From an uncultured Persicitalea sp. (GTDB lineage: Bacteria; Bacteroidota; Bacteroidia; Cytophagales; Spirosomataceae), in NCBI GenBank assembly GCA_950075905.1, contig CATMVR010000032.1, forward strand, positions 1-15,332: 15,332 bases of DNA, read 5' to 3'. Position numbers and translations under genes: made by a program. Of the stretch, positions 6,764 to 13,846 are shown one piece after another. Numbering within the stretch: position 1 is the first letter of the stretch; each line of letters opens with the position of its first letter. The notes beneath the pieces are model-generated. The model had not been told where the DNA came from. It searched no databases and saw only the letters and a list, made by a program, of their open reading frames with translations.

Positions 6764-7823
6764 ACACGGGTAAAGCCTCGATAATAGCCTTTGCTACTTC
6801 GCTGGTGCTGGCTTTTCCGCCCACATCGGCGGTTCGCAGGCCGCTGGCCGTAGCCGTGTTGATGGCTTTCAGGATGGCCTCCGCGGCGGCGGTTTCGCCC
6901 AAATGTTCGAGCAATAGCGCCCCCGACCAGATTTGACCGATGGGATTGGCAATGCCCTTGCCGGCAATATCCGGGGCAGAACCGTGAATGGGCTCAAACA
7001 TGGACGGAAACTCCCGCTCGGGGTTGATGTTGCCACTCGGCCCGTAGCCCAGGCTGCCCATAATAGCCCCGCCCAGATCAGATAGAATGTCGCCGATCAT
7101 ATTGGTGGTGAGTACCACGTCAAAGATTTCGGGACGGAGCACAAAATTGGCCGCCGCCGCGTCCACGTACATTTTGGTGTAGGCTACATCCGGGTACTGC
7201 TCTGCCACCTCGGCAATTACCTTATCCCAGTAGGCCAGCGTGTTGATGAGCGTGTTGGACTTGGTGACGTTGGTGACCTTGCCCCGCCGCTTGCGGGCCA
7301 GCCGGAACGAGTAGTGGGCAATCTGCTCAATGCCCTGTCGGGTAAATACGCTGGTGTCCGTAGCCAGTCCGTGGGGGCTGTCGGGATACAGGATTTTGCC
7401 GTTCTGGACAAATTCTCCCTCATTGTTTTCCCGGATCACTACGAAGTCAATGTCCTGCTGCGTTTTATTGCGCAGGGGGCTATCAATGCCCGCCAGCAGC
7501 TTCACGGGCCGGTAGTTGACGTACTGCCTAAAGTGCGTGCGCACCTTAAACGTGTAGAGTTTGGCGGGCAGCGTATCGTCCACAGCCGGGAGCCCCACCG
7601 CCCCAAAATAGATGGCATCGAACTTTTTGAGGGAATCCAGCCCATCGGCGGGCATAAAGTCGCCGTGCTGCTGGTAGTACCCCGCTCCGAACGGAAAGTG
7701 GGTCACATCCAGCGTAAAGCCAAACTGGCTGGCGGCTGCCTGCATTACTTCCAGGCCCAGGGGCACGATTTCGTGCCCGATGCCGTCGCCGTTCACAGCG
7801 GCTATTTTGTACGTCTTTGTCAT
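6750..7823 (-). CDS. Tartrate/isopropylmalate-type beta-decarboxylating dehydrogenase
   Basis: 357 residues from the ATG at 7823; intact and of normal length for the isocitrate/isopropylmalate dehydrogenase superfamily. It has NGDGIGHEIV at residues 11-20, RTHFRQYVNYRP (95-106) and RENNEGEF (131-138). It also has the catalytic Lys188 in VTKSN, metal-binding aspartates in YVDAAAANF (Asp221) and NMIGDILSDLGG (Asp245, Asp249), and the NAD-binding loop FEPIHGSAPDIAGKGIANP (276-294). These match the tartrate dehydrogenase/D-malate dehydrogenase (TtuC/DmlA-like) branch: NAD-dependent oxidation of a 2- or 3-hydroxy acid, often with decarboxylation. It is the first gene of the leftward series, divergent from a LacI regulator. 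The partner kinase suggests the substrate may be a phosphorylated sugar acid rather than free tartrate; that is inference. Confidence 0.85.
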   Translation of the reverse strand: MTKTYKIAAVNGDGIGHEIVPLGLEVMQAAASQFGFTLDVTHFPFGAGYYQQHGDFMPADGLDSLKKFDAIYFGAVGLPAVDDTLPAKLYTFKVRTHFRQYVNYRPVKLLAGIDSPLRNKTQQDIDFVVIRENNEGEFVQNGKILYPDSPHGLATDTSVFTRQGIEQIAHYSFRLARKRRGKVTNVTKSNTLINTLAYWDKVIAEVAEQYPDVAYTKMYVDAAAANFVLRPEIFDVVLTTNMIGDILSDLGGAIMGSLGYGPSGNINPEREFPSMFEPIHGSAPDIAGKGIANPIGQIWSGALLLEHLGETAAAEAILKAINTATASGLRTADVGGKASTSEVAKAIIEALPVYETH

Positions 7824-7931
7824 GAACTAGGTATTGAACTGTATATTGACTTTTAATAAGATTCCTGACCTCCGGTTCGGTCGGCCTAAGGCAGGTCCTT
7901 TTCTAAACCAAGTTAATTTGATGGGAGCTAC

Positions 7932-7961
7932 CAAAGATTTATTGACTTTTTTTCCTGCAAA
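7932..7961 (-). promoter_or_regulatory. Possible promoter of the dehydrogenase operon
   Basis: Read on the minus strand, TTTG (7961-7958) is followed after 18 bp by AATCTTTG (7939-7932). This is one mismatch from the Bacteroidota -7 box TAnnTTTG, at close to the usual 19-bp spacing. It would start transcription near 7925, about 100 bp before the dehydrogenase ATG. The upstream box lies in the left arm of the inverted repeat, which would let a bound repressor block it. Support is by motif only. Confidence 0.4.
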
Positions 7962-7987
7962 CGTTTTCGCAAACCTTTGCAGGAAAA
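7950..7987. promoter_or_regulatory. Inverted repeat with LacI-type core, probable operator
   Basis: Perfect 12-bp arms TTTTCCTGCAAA (7950-7961) and TTTGCAGGAAAA (7976-7987) flank 14 bp. Inside are two smaller LacI-like palindromes: GCAAACGTTTTC, with an AAACGTTT core centred at 7962/7963, and GCAAA-CC-TTTGC (7969-7980). LacI-family operators often have a central CG flanked by AAA/TTT. It sits in the spacer between the divergent dehydrogenase and LacI genes, overlapping the possible dehydrogenase promoter. Both the site and its position fit control by the adjacent regulator. Confidence 0.65.
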
Positions 7988-8078
7988 TCCACATACCGTG
8001 GTTAGAAGTCATCAACGCCAGTCTTACTGATTGACAGGCTATTTAAGCCAATCGTATACAATTGTACTTTTACAAGAA

Positions 8079-9086
8079 ATGGAAGAAATAAGTCTGAAAA
8101 CCATCGCCAATCGTCTGGGCATATCAATTTCCACGGTATCGAGGGCTTTAAAAAACCATCCCGATATCAGGGAGGAAACCAAAAAGGCGGTGGTACAACT
8201 GGCTGAGGAGCTGGAATACGAGCCCAACCATCTGGCCTTTCAACTCCTGAAACGAAAGAGCAATGCCATTGGCGTCATTGTACCCAAGATCAGTTACCCC
8301 CTCTATGCGGATGCCATCAGTGGTATGGAAGCCGTAGCCGAAGCAGAAGGTTACCAACTCCTGATTTGCCAGAGTAACGAAGACTACCAGAAAGAAATCA
8401 AGCAGATCAACAGCCTGATTGCCTCGCGTGTGTCGGGTATTATCCTGTCGGTTTCGGCCCACACTACGCAGTACGACCACCTGCTGCGCATTCAGTCGCG
8501 CAACATCCCCTTTGTACTCTTCAACCGCGACTGCGAGCAAATCACCTGCTCCAAGGTACTGATCGACAATCATAAGGCTGCTTTTGAGGCCGTTCGCCAC
8601 CTGGTATCACTAGGCAAGCAGCGGATCGCGTTTCTAGGCGGACCACCGCATTTACAAATCAGTCAGCGGCGCGAACAAGGCTACCGGGACGCCCTGACCT
8701 GGGCGGGTCTTGTGTTGAATGAGGAATTGATTCAACAGGTAGAATTCAGCAAAGAAGTCATTATGGAGACTATTTCGACACTCCTGAACAGCCCTCTCCC
8801 CCCCGATGCCATACTCACGTACAGCGATCAGATTGCGCAACGAGCCCTGGTCATGGCCCGGCAGCGGGGTCTTCGAATTCCGCAGGATCTGGCGCTTATC
8901 GGCTTCAATGATGAGCCCGTAGACGAGCTTCTGGAACCTTCTCTAAGCTCGATTCGGCAACCTGCCTACGAGATGGGCACCGAAGCCGCCCGCCTTATTT
9001 TCAAGGAGTTAAACAGCGCAAAGTTTGCTTACGAAAAGATAATTCTGGAAAGTCGGCTGATGCCGAGAGGCTCTACGATGGGGTGA
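8079..9086 (+). CDS. LacI-family transcriptional regulator
   Basis: 335 residues from the ATG at 8079; the frame opens earlier at a TTG (8031), but the family N-terminus starts at MEEISLKTIANRL. The helix-turn-helix lies in LKTIANRLGISISTVSRALKN (about residues 6-26), and the hinge helix is in NHLAFQLLKRKSNAIGVIVP. A periplasmic-binding-protein-like effector domain follows, with FLGGPPHLQISQRREQGYRDAL and the C-terminal IGFNDEPVDELLEPSLSSIRQPAYEMG typical of the family. It is divergent from the sugar-acid genes, with a palindromic operator candidate between them, so it probably represses or activates that operon and perhaps itself. The effector is probably a pathway substrate or intermediate. 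Confidence 0.9.
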   Translation: MEEISLKTIANRLGISISTVSRALKNHPDIREETKKAVVQLAEELEYEPNHLAFQLLKRKSNAIGVIVPKISYPLYADAISGMEAVAEAEGYQLLICQSNEDYQKEIKQINSLIASRVSGIILSVSAHTTQYDHLLRIQSRNIPFVLFNRDCEQITCSKVLIDNHKAAFEAVRHLVSLGKQRIAFLGGPPHLQISQRREQGYRDALTWAGLVLNEELIQQVEFSKEVIMETISTLLNSPLPPDAILTYSDQIAQRALVMARQRGLRIPQDLALIGFNDEPVDELLEPSLSSIRQPAYEMGTEAARLIFKELNSAKFAYEKIILESRLMPRGSTMG

Positions 9087-9158
9087 TTCCGGTCGGGGCA
9101 TTGGTACAATTCTTTAAGATACTAAGGTATATCCAATAAACTAAAAACCCACAGAACT

Positions 9159-9587
9159 ATGAAAACGATAAAAAGCACCCTATTTATACTGGCTATGGCG
9201 GTGGCCTTTGCCTCCTGTACCCAAAAAATGAACTTTGTTAAATCAAACGTGGTACCCGCCGCCGAAGGATACGTGAAAGTAAAGAAAGACAAAAATAACA
9301 ACTACGACCTGACCGTGACCGTAGAAAACCTGGCCAAGCCCGGCGACCTGACCCCAGCCCGTGACACCTACGTAGTGTGGATGCAGTCGGACCGGAATGA
9401 ATTACAAAAGCTCGGACAGATAAGGGTCGCCTCAGGCCTGTTTGATAATTCACTGGACGGCGAGCTGAATACCACTACTACCGTGGAACCCGAGTGGGTG
9501 TTCATTACGGCCGAACGGGATGGCAATGTCAGAAACCCCATCGGTGAAACCATTCTGACGACCCGCAGAAACAATGGTCTTTTCTAA
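9159..9587 (+). CDS. Small lipoprotein with anti-sigma-K-factor (RskA)-like C-terminal pattern
   Basis: 142 residues from the ATG at 9159. A lipoprotein signal ends at Cys20 (AFASC). The mature part has DTYVVWMQSD, LGQIRVASGLF and EWVFITAERDGNVRNPIGETIL. This is the pattern of the extracytoplasmic domain of RskA-type anti-sigma factors ('Y..W......LG.......G.f......TaEp..g...P.G..vL'). There is no N-terminal anti-sigma (zinc-binding) domain and no transmembrane helix beyond the signal, so it is not itself a normal anti-sigma factor. The function is unknown. It starts 72 bp after the LacI gene, with no convincing promoter of its own, and could be read through from it. The fold match is by eye and moderate. 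Confidence 0.6.
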   Translation: MKTIKSTLFILAMAVAFASCTQKMNFVKSNVVPAAEGYVKVKKDKNNNYDLTVTVENLAKPGDLTPARDTYVVWMQSDRNELQKLGQIRVASGLFDNSLDGELNTTTTVEPEWVFITAERDGNVRNPIGETILTTRRNNGLF

Positions 9588-9589
9588 CT

Positions 9590-9621
9590 CTTGAAAAAAC
9601 ACATGGAATAAGGTACATTTA
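9590..9621 (+). promoter_or_regulatory. Possible promoter of the CBM9-like gene
   Basis: CTTG (9590-9593) is followed after 20 bp by TACATTTA (9614-9621), which has one mismatch to TAnnTTTG. The predicted start near 9628 would leave a short leader before the ATG at 9643. Support is by motif only. Confidence 0.4.
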
Positions 9622-9642
9622 GCCAAAACTAACCTGATTTCC

Positions 9643-10374
9643 ATGTTGAAAAGATGCTTTCACCCCGTTTGGTTTCTGTTTCTGCCGGTTCTGGCTGCAC
9701 TAACTCCATCCTTTGCTTTTGCCGATCCTGACTCACTCCTGATTGTCAAAAAAACGATTGATTTTGAACTGGACGGCAAAGGTACAGCCAGCAACTGGTC
9801 TAATACAGAATGGATATATCTAAACCAACAAAGGGTAGCAGGCCCTACCTTGACCACCCGGGCCAAGGTACTCTATTCTGCCACGGGCATGTATTTTCTG
9901 ATGGAGTGCGAGGACCGGAAACTGACGGCCACGCTAACCGAAGATTTTGCCAACCTCTACAACGAAGACGTGGTAGAGGTTTTTTTGTGGACGGACGAGT
10001 CCATTCCCGTCTATCTGGAATACGAGCTATCGCCCCTGAACTATGAGCTGCTCATCATGGTACCCAACCTCAACGGCAAGTTTTACGGCTGGCGTCCCTG
10101 GCACTACGAGGGAACCAACCGGGTACGGCACGCCACGAGTGTGCAGGGGGGAGATAAAAAAACCGGGGCTACTATCAGCGGCTGGACCGCCGAATTCTTT
10201 ATCCCGTACAGCGTCATGAAGCCCATTGTGCAGGCCCCACCCACCTCGGGTACCCGCTGGCGTGGCAACCTCTACCGCATCGACTACGATCAGGGCTTTT
10301 CGGGCTGGTCGTGGCAGAAAACCCGCACCAACTTCCACGATTACCAGCGGTTTGGGACGTGGGTGTTTGAGTGA
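9643..10374 (+). CDS. Secreted CBM9-like carbohydrate-binding protein
   Basis: 243 residues from the ATG at 9643, with a signal peptide cleaved near AFA-DPD (residue 27). The mature protein is one domain with the features of family 9-like carbohydrate-binding proteins: an opening 'F.LDGKGTASNWSNTEWIYL' (bound-ligand side), then TRAKVLYSATGMYFLMECED, NEDVVEVFLWTDES, YLEYELSPLNYELLIMVPN, a GWTAEFFIPYSVM strand, and the ending WRGNLYRIDY...W. The aromatic-rich C-terminal region (GWSWQKTRTNFHDYQRFGTWVFE) matches homologues in which it packs the binding cleft. No catalytic domain is attached. It probably binds a plant or microbial glycan in the periplasm or at the surface. A possible promoter lies just upstream. 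Confidence 0.8.
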   Translation: MLKRCFHPVWFLFLPVLAALTPSFAFADPDSLLIVKKTIDFELDGKGTASNWSNTEWIYLNQQRVAGPTLTTRAKVLYSATGMYFLMECEDRKLTATLTEDFANLYNEDVVEVFLWTDESIPVYLEYELSPLNYELLIMVPNLNGKFYGWRPWHYEGTNRVRHATSVQGGDKKTGATISGWTAEFFIPYSVMKPIVQAPPTSGTRWRGNLYRIDYDQGFSGWSWQKTRTNFHDYQRFGTWVFE

Positions 10375-10399
10375 ATCTGATGGGTTATAAGCAATTTTT

Positions 10400-10430
10400 T
10401 TTGCGCAAAAGTGAAAACAAGCTATATTTC
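10400..10430 (+). promoter_or_regulatory. Promoter of the DoxX-family gene
   Basis: TTTG (10400-10403), exactly 19 bp, then TATATTTC (10423-10430), 7 of 8 matches to TAnnTTTG. This is the best match to the Bacteroidota primary-sigma consensus in the window. A start near 10437 would give a leader of about 24 bases before the ATG at 10461. Confidence 0.65.
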
Positions 10431-10460
10431 CCCCTTCCCTAACCTTAATTTTTGCTGTCT

Positions 10461-10886
10461 ATGAAAAGAATCTTTTCGGTGTCCTACAACCATGATCTTG
10501 TGCATGTTTGGTTGATCTTCCTGCGCATTGGTGTCGCGGCGCTTATGCTTACGCACGGCATCCCCAAGTTTATGCGGCTGCTGGAAGGGAACCTGAACTT
10601 TGGCGATCCGATCAATCTAGGACCTACGGTATCCTTCATTCTTGTTAATTTTTCTGAGTTCCTTTGCTCACTACTAATCTTATTCGGATTGGGCACCCGG
10701 CTGGCTACTATCCCGCTGATCATCAGCTGCTCAGTGGCGGCTTTTGTGGCGCACGCCGATGATCCCTTCGGCAAAAAAGAGCTGCTGCTGTTGTACATCC
10801 TCATTTACATTACCCTGCTGGTCATGGGGGGCGGTAAGTACTCCATCGACGCATTGATTTCTCCTCCCAAAAAGAGAAGGAGGTAG
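10461..10886 (+). CDS. DoxX-family membrane protein
   Basis: 141 residues from the ATG at 10461; a TTG three codons earlier (10452) is rejected because it has no support. There are four hydrophobic segments: around WLIFLRIGVAALMLTHGIPK, the region after NLGPTVSFILVNFSEFLCSLL, RLATIPLIISCSVAAFVAHA, and LLLLYILIYITLLVMGGGKY. The motif 'R.......HG..K' in helix 1, the 'E...........G......A' region and a GGGKYSIDAL end are characteristic of DoxX/YphA-type inner-membrane proteins. Some relatives act with oxidases or in thiosulfate oxidation; most have no set role. The tail PPKKRRR is strongly basic, as expected for a cytoplasmic end. It has its own promoter and seems to be a single-gene unit. Confidence 0.85.
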   Translation: MKRIFSVSYNHDLVHVWLIFLRIGVAALMLTHGIPKFMRLLEGNLNFGDPINLGPTVSFILVNFSEFLCSLLILFGLGTRLATIPLIISCSVAAFVAHADDPFGKKELLLLYILIYITLLVMGGGKYSIDALISPPKKRRR

Positions 10887-10994
10887 CCATTATTCAGTAT
10901 ACAATGGATTCCGTGTCAAAGGCAGACAGAAGCTATCGGCACATAAACAAAGGCTGGGAAATTTAGCTTTTCGCTCCATTTTCCTGGCCTTTTT

Positions 10995-11026
10995 ATTGAC
11001 AGGGCAAGAAATTTTGGCTATATTTA
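10995..11026 (+). promoter_or_regulatory. Possible promoter with long leader for the small beta-rich protein gene
   Basis: ATTG (10995-10998), 20 bp, then TATATTTA (11019-11026), one mismatch to TAnnTTTG. A start near 11033 would leave about 140 bases of leader before the ATG at 11175. The leader holds no obvious hairpin or known riboswitch that I can recognise. The rest of the 10887-11174 gap shows no gene. Confidence 0.45.
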
Positions 11027-11174
11027 TTGTGCACCAACGAAATACCTTCCCAACTACCGTGCAATTACTCACACCCTTCGGGGTACTTGCACCAGGCCAT
11101 CTGCCGACCTGAATTACTTTTTCAACGCGGGTGTTGGATGCTTTACTCACATGTGAAACCTACCAAACTCAATC

Positions 11175-11543
11175 ATGCCAAAACTTGCCGATTACAAAAT
11201 CCTCAGAGAAGCTCAATTTACGCTAAGCGGTATTGGAGATACCGAAACAATCAACTTTCAGCTGCCACCGGGTGCCTTACTGATAGATACGGCTCAGCGC
11301 CCATATATTACCTTCAGCGAAAGCGCCGGCGGGGCCGGGCCCCTGGTTCTGGAGATTACACTTAATGGTACGGCAGTCAATACCCATACCTATACCATTG
11401 ATCCACAGATGTCAACAAGGACAGTTATTATTGATGGATCTACTTTTATAAACGGACAAAACGCGCTGATTTTTACCCAGACTGCGGGAGGTGGAACCCT
11501 TACTTTCCAGAATCTGATCGCGCACTTCCAGCAACAGGCCTAA
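11175..11543 (+). CDS. Small uncharacterised beta-rich protein
   Basis: 122 residues from the ATG at 11175; I do not recognise the family. It has no signal peptide, transmembrane segment or Cys. It is rich in Thr, Gly, Ile and Leu in alternating patterns (for example PLVLEITLNGTAVNTHTYTI and NALIFTQTAGGGTLTFQNLIAHF), which suggests an all-beta sandwich or jelly roll. The start MPKLADYKILREAQFTLSGIG looks like a conserved cytoplasmic N-terminus rather than a signal. It has a possible promoter about 150 bp upstream and a strong terminator after the stop, so it is probably a one-gene transcript. The clear reading frame, with its own signals at both ends, supports it as a real gene. Confidence 0.65.
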   Translation: MPKLADYKILREAQFTLSGIGDTETINFQLPPGALLIDTAQRPYITFSESAGGAGPLVLEITLNGTAVNTHTYTIDPQMSTRTVIIDGSTFINGQNALIFTQTAGGGTLTFQNLIAHFQQQA

Positions 11544-11615
11544 ATCGTTTTTTTACATTTCAAACAGGATGGGATGAGCACTCCTACGTCTGGGGTCCGG
11601 TTCAGGTTGAGCCAA

Positions 11616-11655
11616 AAAAAACAGTCCGATTGTATGGACAACCGGACTGTTTTTT
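11616..11655. terminator. Bidirectional intrinsic terminator
   Basis: Arms AAAAAACAGTCCG (11616-11628) and CGGACTGTTTTTT-type sequence (11643-11655) pair perfectly over 13 bp. The stem can extend inward through TTGT/ACAA past one A-C mismatch, leaving an ATGG loop. A-runs on one side and T-runs on the other make it work on both strands. It lies between the convergent small gene (ending 11543) and the GH13 gene (ending 11876). Confidence 0.85.
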
Positions 11656-11875
11656 CTTTCTACTTTCTACGTTGAGTAAATTATCTAAACGCAGAGGAGG
11701 GAATAAATTGGATGTAAAGCTGAACGTTGAGCAGAACCAAAAAATATTAACCTTTTTCTTTTTTCTGGCTATAAACATAGGCAAAAAGTGATTGTTCGCC
11801 AAATTTCCTTTTCTGAAATGAACAGATTGGTGTTTCTATTGTACATAATCGGACATCAAGTGACCATCTTGTGCT
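11656..11875. other. Non-coding stretch between convergent genes
   Basis: Apart from the terminator at its left edge, the region between the stop at 11543 and the GH13 stop at 11876 shows no credible gene or promoter. It is A/T-rich (around 11740-11780). Confidence 0.4.
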
Positions 11876-13738
11876 TTATTGCAATTCCAAAATCAGCGCC
11901 GCTTTTCCCGGCAGGTGCAGAGTAGACGCCATAGGCCTACTTGTACCTTCCAATGCGTCATTCATTTTGGTATACCCTTTGGTCATTTCTTCAAACCGGC
12001 TCATATCCAGCTCTTTCTTCTCTTTATTTTTGTTCATCACAACCATAATCTTCTGCGTATCCGTGTAGCGAAAATAGACGTACACCCCATCCACAGGCGC
12101 AAAGTGCATCATTTTGCCCTGGTGAATAGCCGTCGCCTTCTTGCGCCAGTGCAGTAGCGAAGACACAAACTGCTGCATCTGCCGTTGGTCGGCGCTTAGC
12201 CCCTTACCCGAAAAGGCATTAACGGCATCGTCTGCCCAGCCGCCGGGCATATCGGAGCGAATCTCGCCGTGGTCGTTGGAGTTTGGGTTGGCCATCAGCA
12301 CTTCTGTGCCGTAGTACAGCTGGGGAATTCCCCGCGTGGTCATGAGGTAAGTCAGCGCCATGCGGAGCAGGGACTGGTCTTCGTGGAGCTGGGTAAAGAT
12401 ACGGCTCATGTCGTGGTTGTCCGGGAAAATCACCAGGTTGGACGGATCTGCATACAGGAAATCGGCGGCAATGGTGCTGTACAGATTTACCAGGCCCTCG
12501 TTGTACTTTGCCTCGTTGCCGTTCAGGGCTTCCACCAGGCTATTTTGCATCGGAAAATCCATCAGGCTGGGCAGTTCGGACCGGTACCCGTTGGGGTTGG
12601 TTTTGCCGCGCTGCCAGAAAGCCACAATCGCCGGATTCAGCGACCACTCCTCACCCACGATGTTAAGGCTGGGGTACTCGGCCATTACCTGCCGGGTCCA
12701 CTCGGCCATGAAGTCCTTGTCGGGATAGGGGTAGGTATCCATCCGGATGCCCGACAGGTCGGCAAACTCTACCCACCAGATCGTATTCTGGATCAGGTAG
12801 GTAGCCAGCAGGCTATTGCGCTGGTTGAGGTCGGGCATGGTAGGCACAAACCAGGCGTCGGCGTGCAGTTTGGTATCGTAGGCGGAGGCATAGGGGTCCT
12901 GCACGGTTTCACGGCGGTGATTGGTGATTTTGTAGTTGGTCTGAAAGTTCAGCCAATCGTCGATGGGCAGGTCTTTCATCCACCAGTGCTCCGAACCGCA
13001 GTGGTTCACGATCATGTCCATGATCACTTTCATCCCCCGCTGCCGGGCCTGCTTGGCCAGGGCGCGGTACTCGTCGTTGGTACCAAAGCGCGGGTCTACC
13101 TGGTAGTAGTCGGTGGTAGAGTAGCCGTGGTAGGAGTACGACGGCTGGTTATTTTCCAGCACGGGATTGACCCAAATGGCCGTAAACCCCAGGCTATCGA
13201 TGTAGCCCAGCCTATCCGCCATTCCCTGAATATCGCCGCCATGGCGCCCGCCTTTGTTGCTCCGACTGGCCTTTTCGAGCATGCCGGGGGCATTGTCGTT
13301 GGCCGGATTGCCATTCACAAAGCGATCGGGCGTGATGAGGTAAATGACATCTGAGTTGGTAAAGCCCTGCCGGTTGGCTGAATTTTCGTCGCGCGGCCGG
13401 AGCTCGTAGCGATAGGTTTCCTGCACCTTGCCCTGCCGGCTAAATACGATGTCAAACGTACCCGTCGCTGCCTGATCGCTAATCAACAAATTCAAAAACA
13501 AGTAGTTGGGATTTTTTACCAGCACCGTCGACTCAATGCTAACCCCTTTGGCCTGCACTGAGGGCGTCAGTTCGGACACCTTATCGCCGTGGATCAGCAG
13601 TTGTAGTTTCGGATTTTTCATGCCCGTCCACCAGAAGGCTGGCTCAACGTGGCGGAGGCGCGTTTGGGCCTGTCCCGTTTCGGGCCACGACAGAAGGAGG
13701 GCAGTAGTAAGTAGTAGACTTTGAAGAAGTACCTTCAT
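11876..13738 (-). CDS. Secreted GH13 neopullulanase/cyclomaltodextrinase-like enzyme (SusA-like)
   Basis: 620 residues from the ATG at 13738. A longer start at 13777 would place 13 extra residues before the signal peptide MKVLLQSLLLTTALLLS...GQAQ, so it is rejected. After a beta-sandwich N-domain (about 24-120), the alpha-amylase barrel carries DMIVNH (Asp241-His246), GIRMDTYPY with nucleophile Asp334, VGEEW with acid/base Glu363, and FPDNHD with Asp443. The calcium-type segment NGNPANDN is present. A C-terminal beta domain ends at DALEGTSRPMASTLHLPGKAALILEL. It should hydrolyse malto-oligosaccharides, pullulan or cyclodextrins in the periplasm. It follows the SusE-like gene by about 108 bp on the same strand, completing a SusD-SusE-GH13 order. 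All catalytic residues are intact. Confidence 0.9.
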   Translation of the reverse strand: MKVLLQSLLLTTALLLSWPETGQAQTRLRHVEPAFWWTGMKNPKLQLLIHGDKVSELTPSVQAKGVSIESTVLVKNPNYLFLNLLISDQAATGTFDIVFSRQGKVQETYRYELRPRDENSANRQGFTNSDVIYLITPDRFVNGNPANDNAPGMLEKASRSNKGGRHGGDIQGMADRLGYIDSLGFTAIWVNPVLENNQPSYSYHGYSTTDYYQVDPRFGTNDEYRALAKQARQRGMKVIMDMIVNHCGSEHWWMKDLPIDDWLNFQTNYKITNHRRETVQDPYASAYDTKLHADAWFVPTMPDLNQRNSLLATYLIQNTIWWVEFADLSGIRMDTYPYPDKDFMAEWTRQVMAEYPSLNIVGEEWSLNPAIVAFWQRGKTNPNGYRSELPSLMDFPMQNSLVEALNGNEAKYNEGLVNLYSTIAADFLYADPSNLVIFPDNHDMSRIFTQLHEDQSLLRMALTYLMTTRGIPQLYYGTEVLMANPNSNDHGEIRSDMPGGWADDAVNAFSGKGLSADQRQMQQFVSSLLHWRKKATAIHQGKMMHFAPVDGVYVYFRYTDTQKIMVVMNKNKEKKELDMSRFEEMTKGYTKMNDALEGTSRPMASTLHLPGKAALILELQ

Positions 13739-13780
13739 CAGAAAAAAAGTTTGTTCAAAAAATAGACAGGGGGCCAAAAC

Positions 13781-13818
13781 GAAAGAATCTGCACAAACAA
13801 AGCTGCACAGATTCTTTC
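13781..13818. repeat. Intergenic hairpin between the SusE-like and GH13 genes
   Basis: Perfect 11-bp arms GAAAGAATCTG (13781-13791) and CAGATTCTTTC (13808-13818) flank a 16-base loop. On the transcript it falls after the SusE-like stop and before the GH13 start. The stretch after it on the minus strand (CGTTTTGGCC) is not a good T-run. It could be a weak terminator or RNA processing/stability element that lowers GH13 expression relative to SusE. Confidence 0.55.
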
Positions 13819-13846
13819 CTTCATTAGCGTGTTGAAAAGTGTATGC

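Noticed and set aside
7314..7856. Plus-strand open frame of 180 codons opposite the dehydrogenase
   Set aside because: It is antisense to conserved dehydrogenase motifs and extends into the regulatory spacer without any start signal.
7860..7915. Partly paired stretch GACCT...AGGTC as an RNA gene or riboswitch
   Set aside because: The pairing is short and interrupted, and no known RNA motif can be recognised.
8031..8078. Longer N-terminus for the LacI-family regulator
   Set aside because: It would start at TTG and add 16 residues not seen before the helix-turn-helix in this family; the ATG at 8079 gives the normal N-terminus.
12269..13354. Long plus-strand open frame of 361 codons
   Set aside because: It lies wholly inside the GH13 gene on the opposite strand; the translation has no family pattern and is rich in Val/Gly/His, as expected of an antisense shadow.
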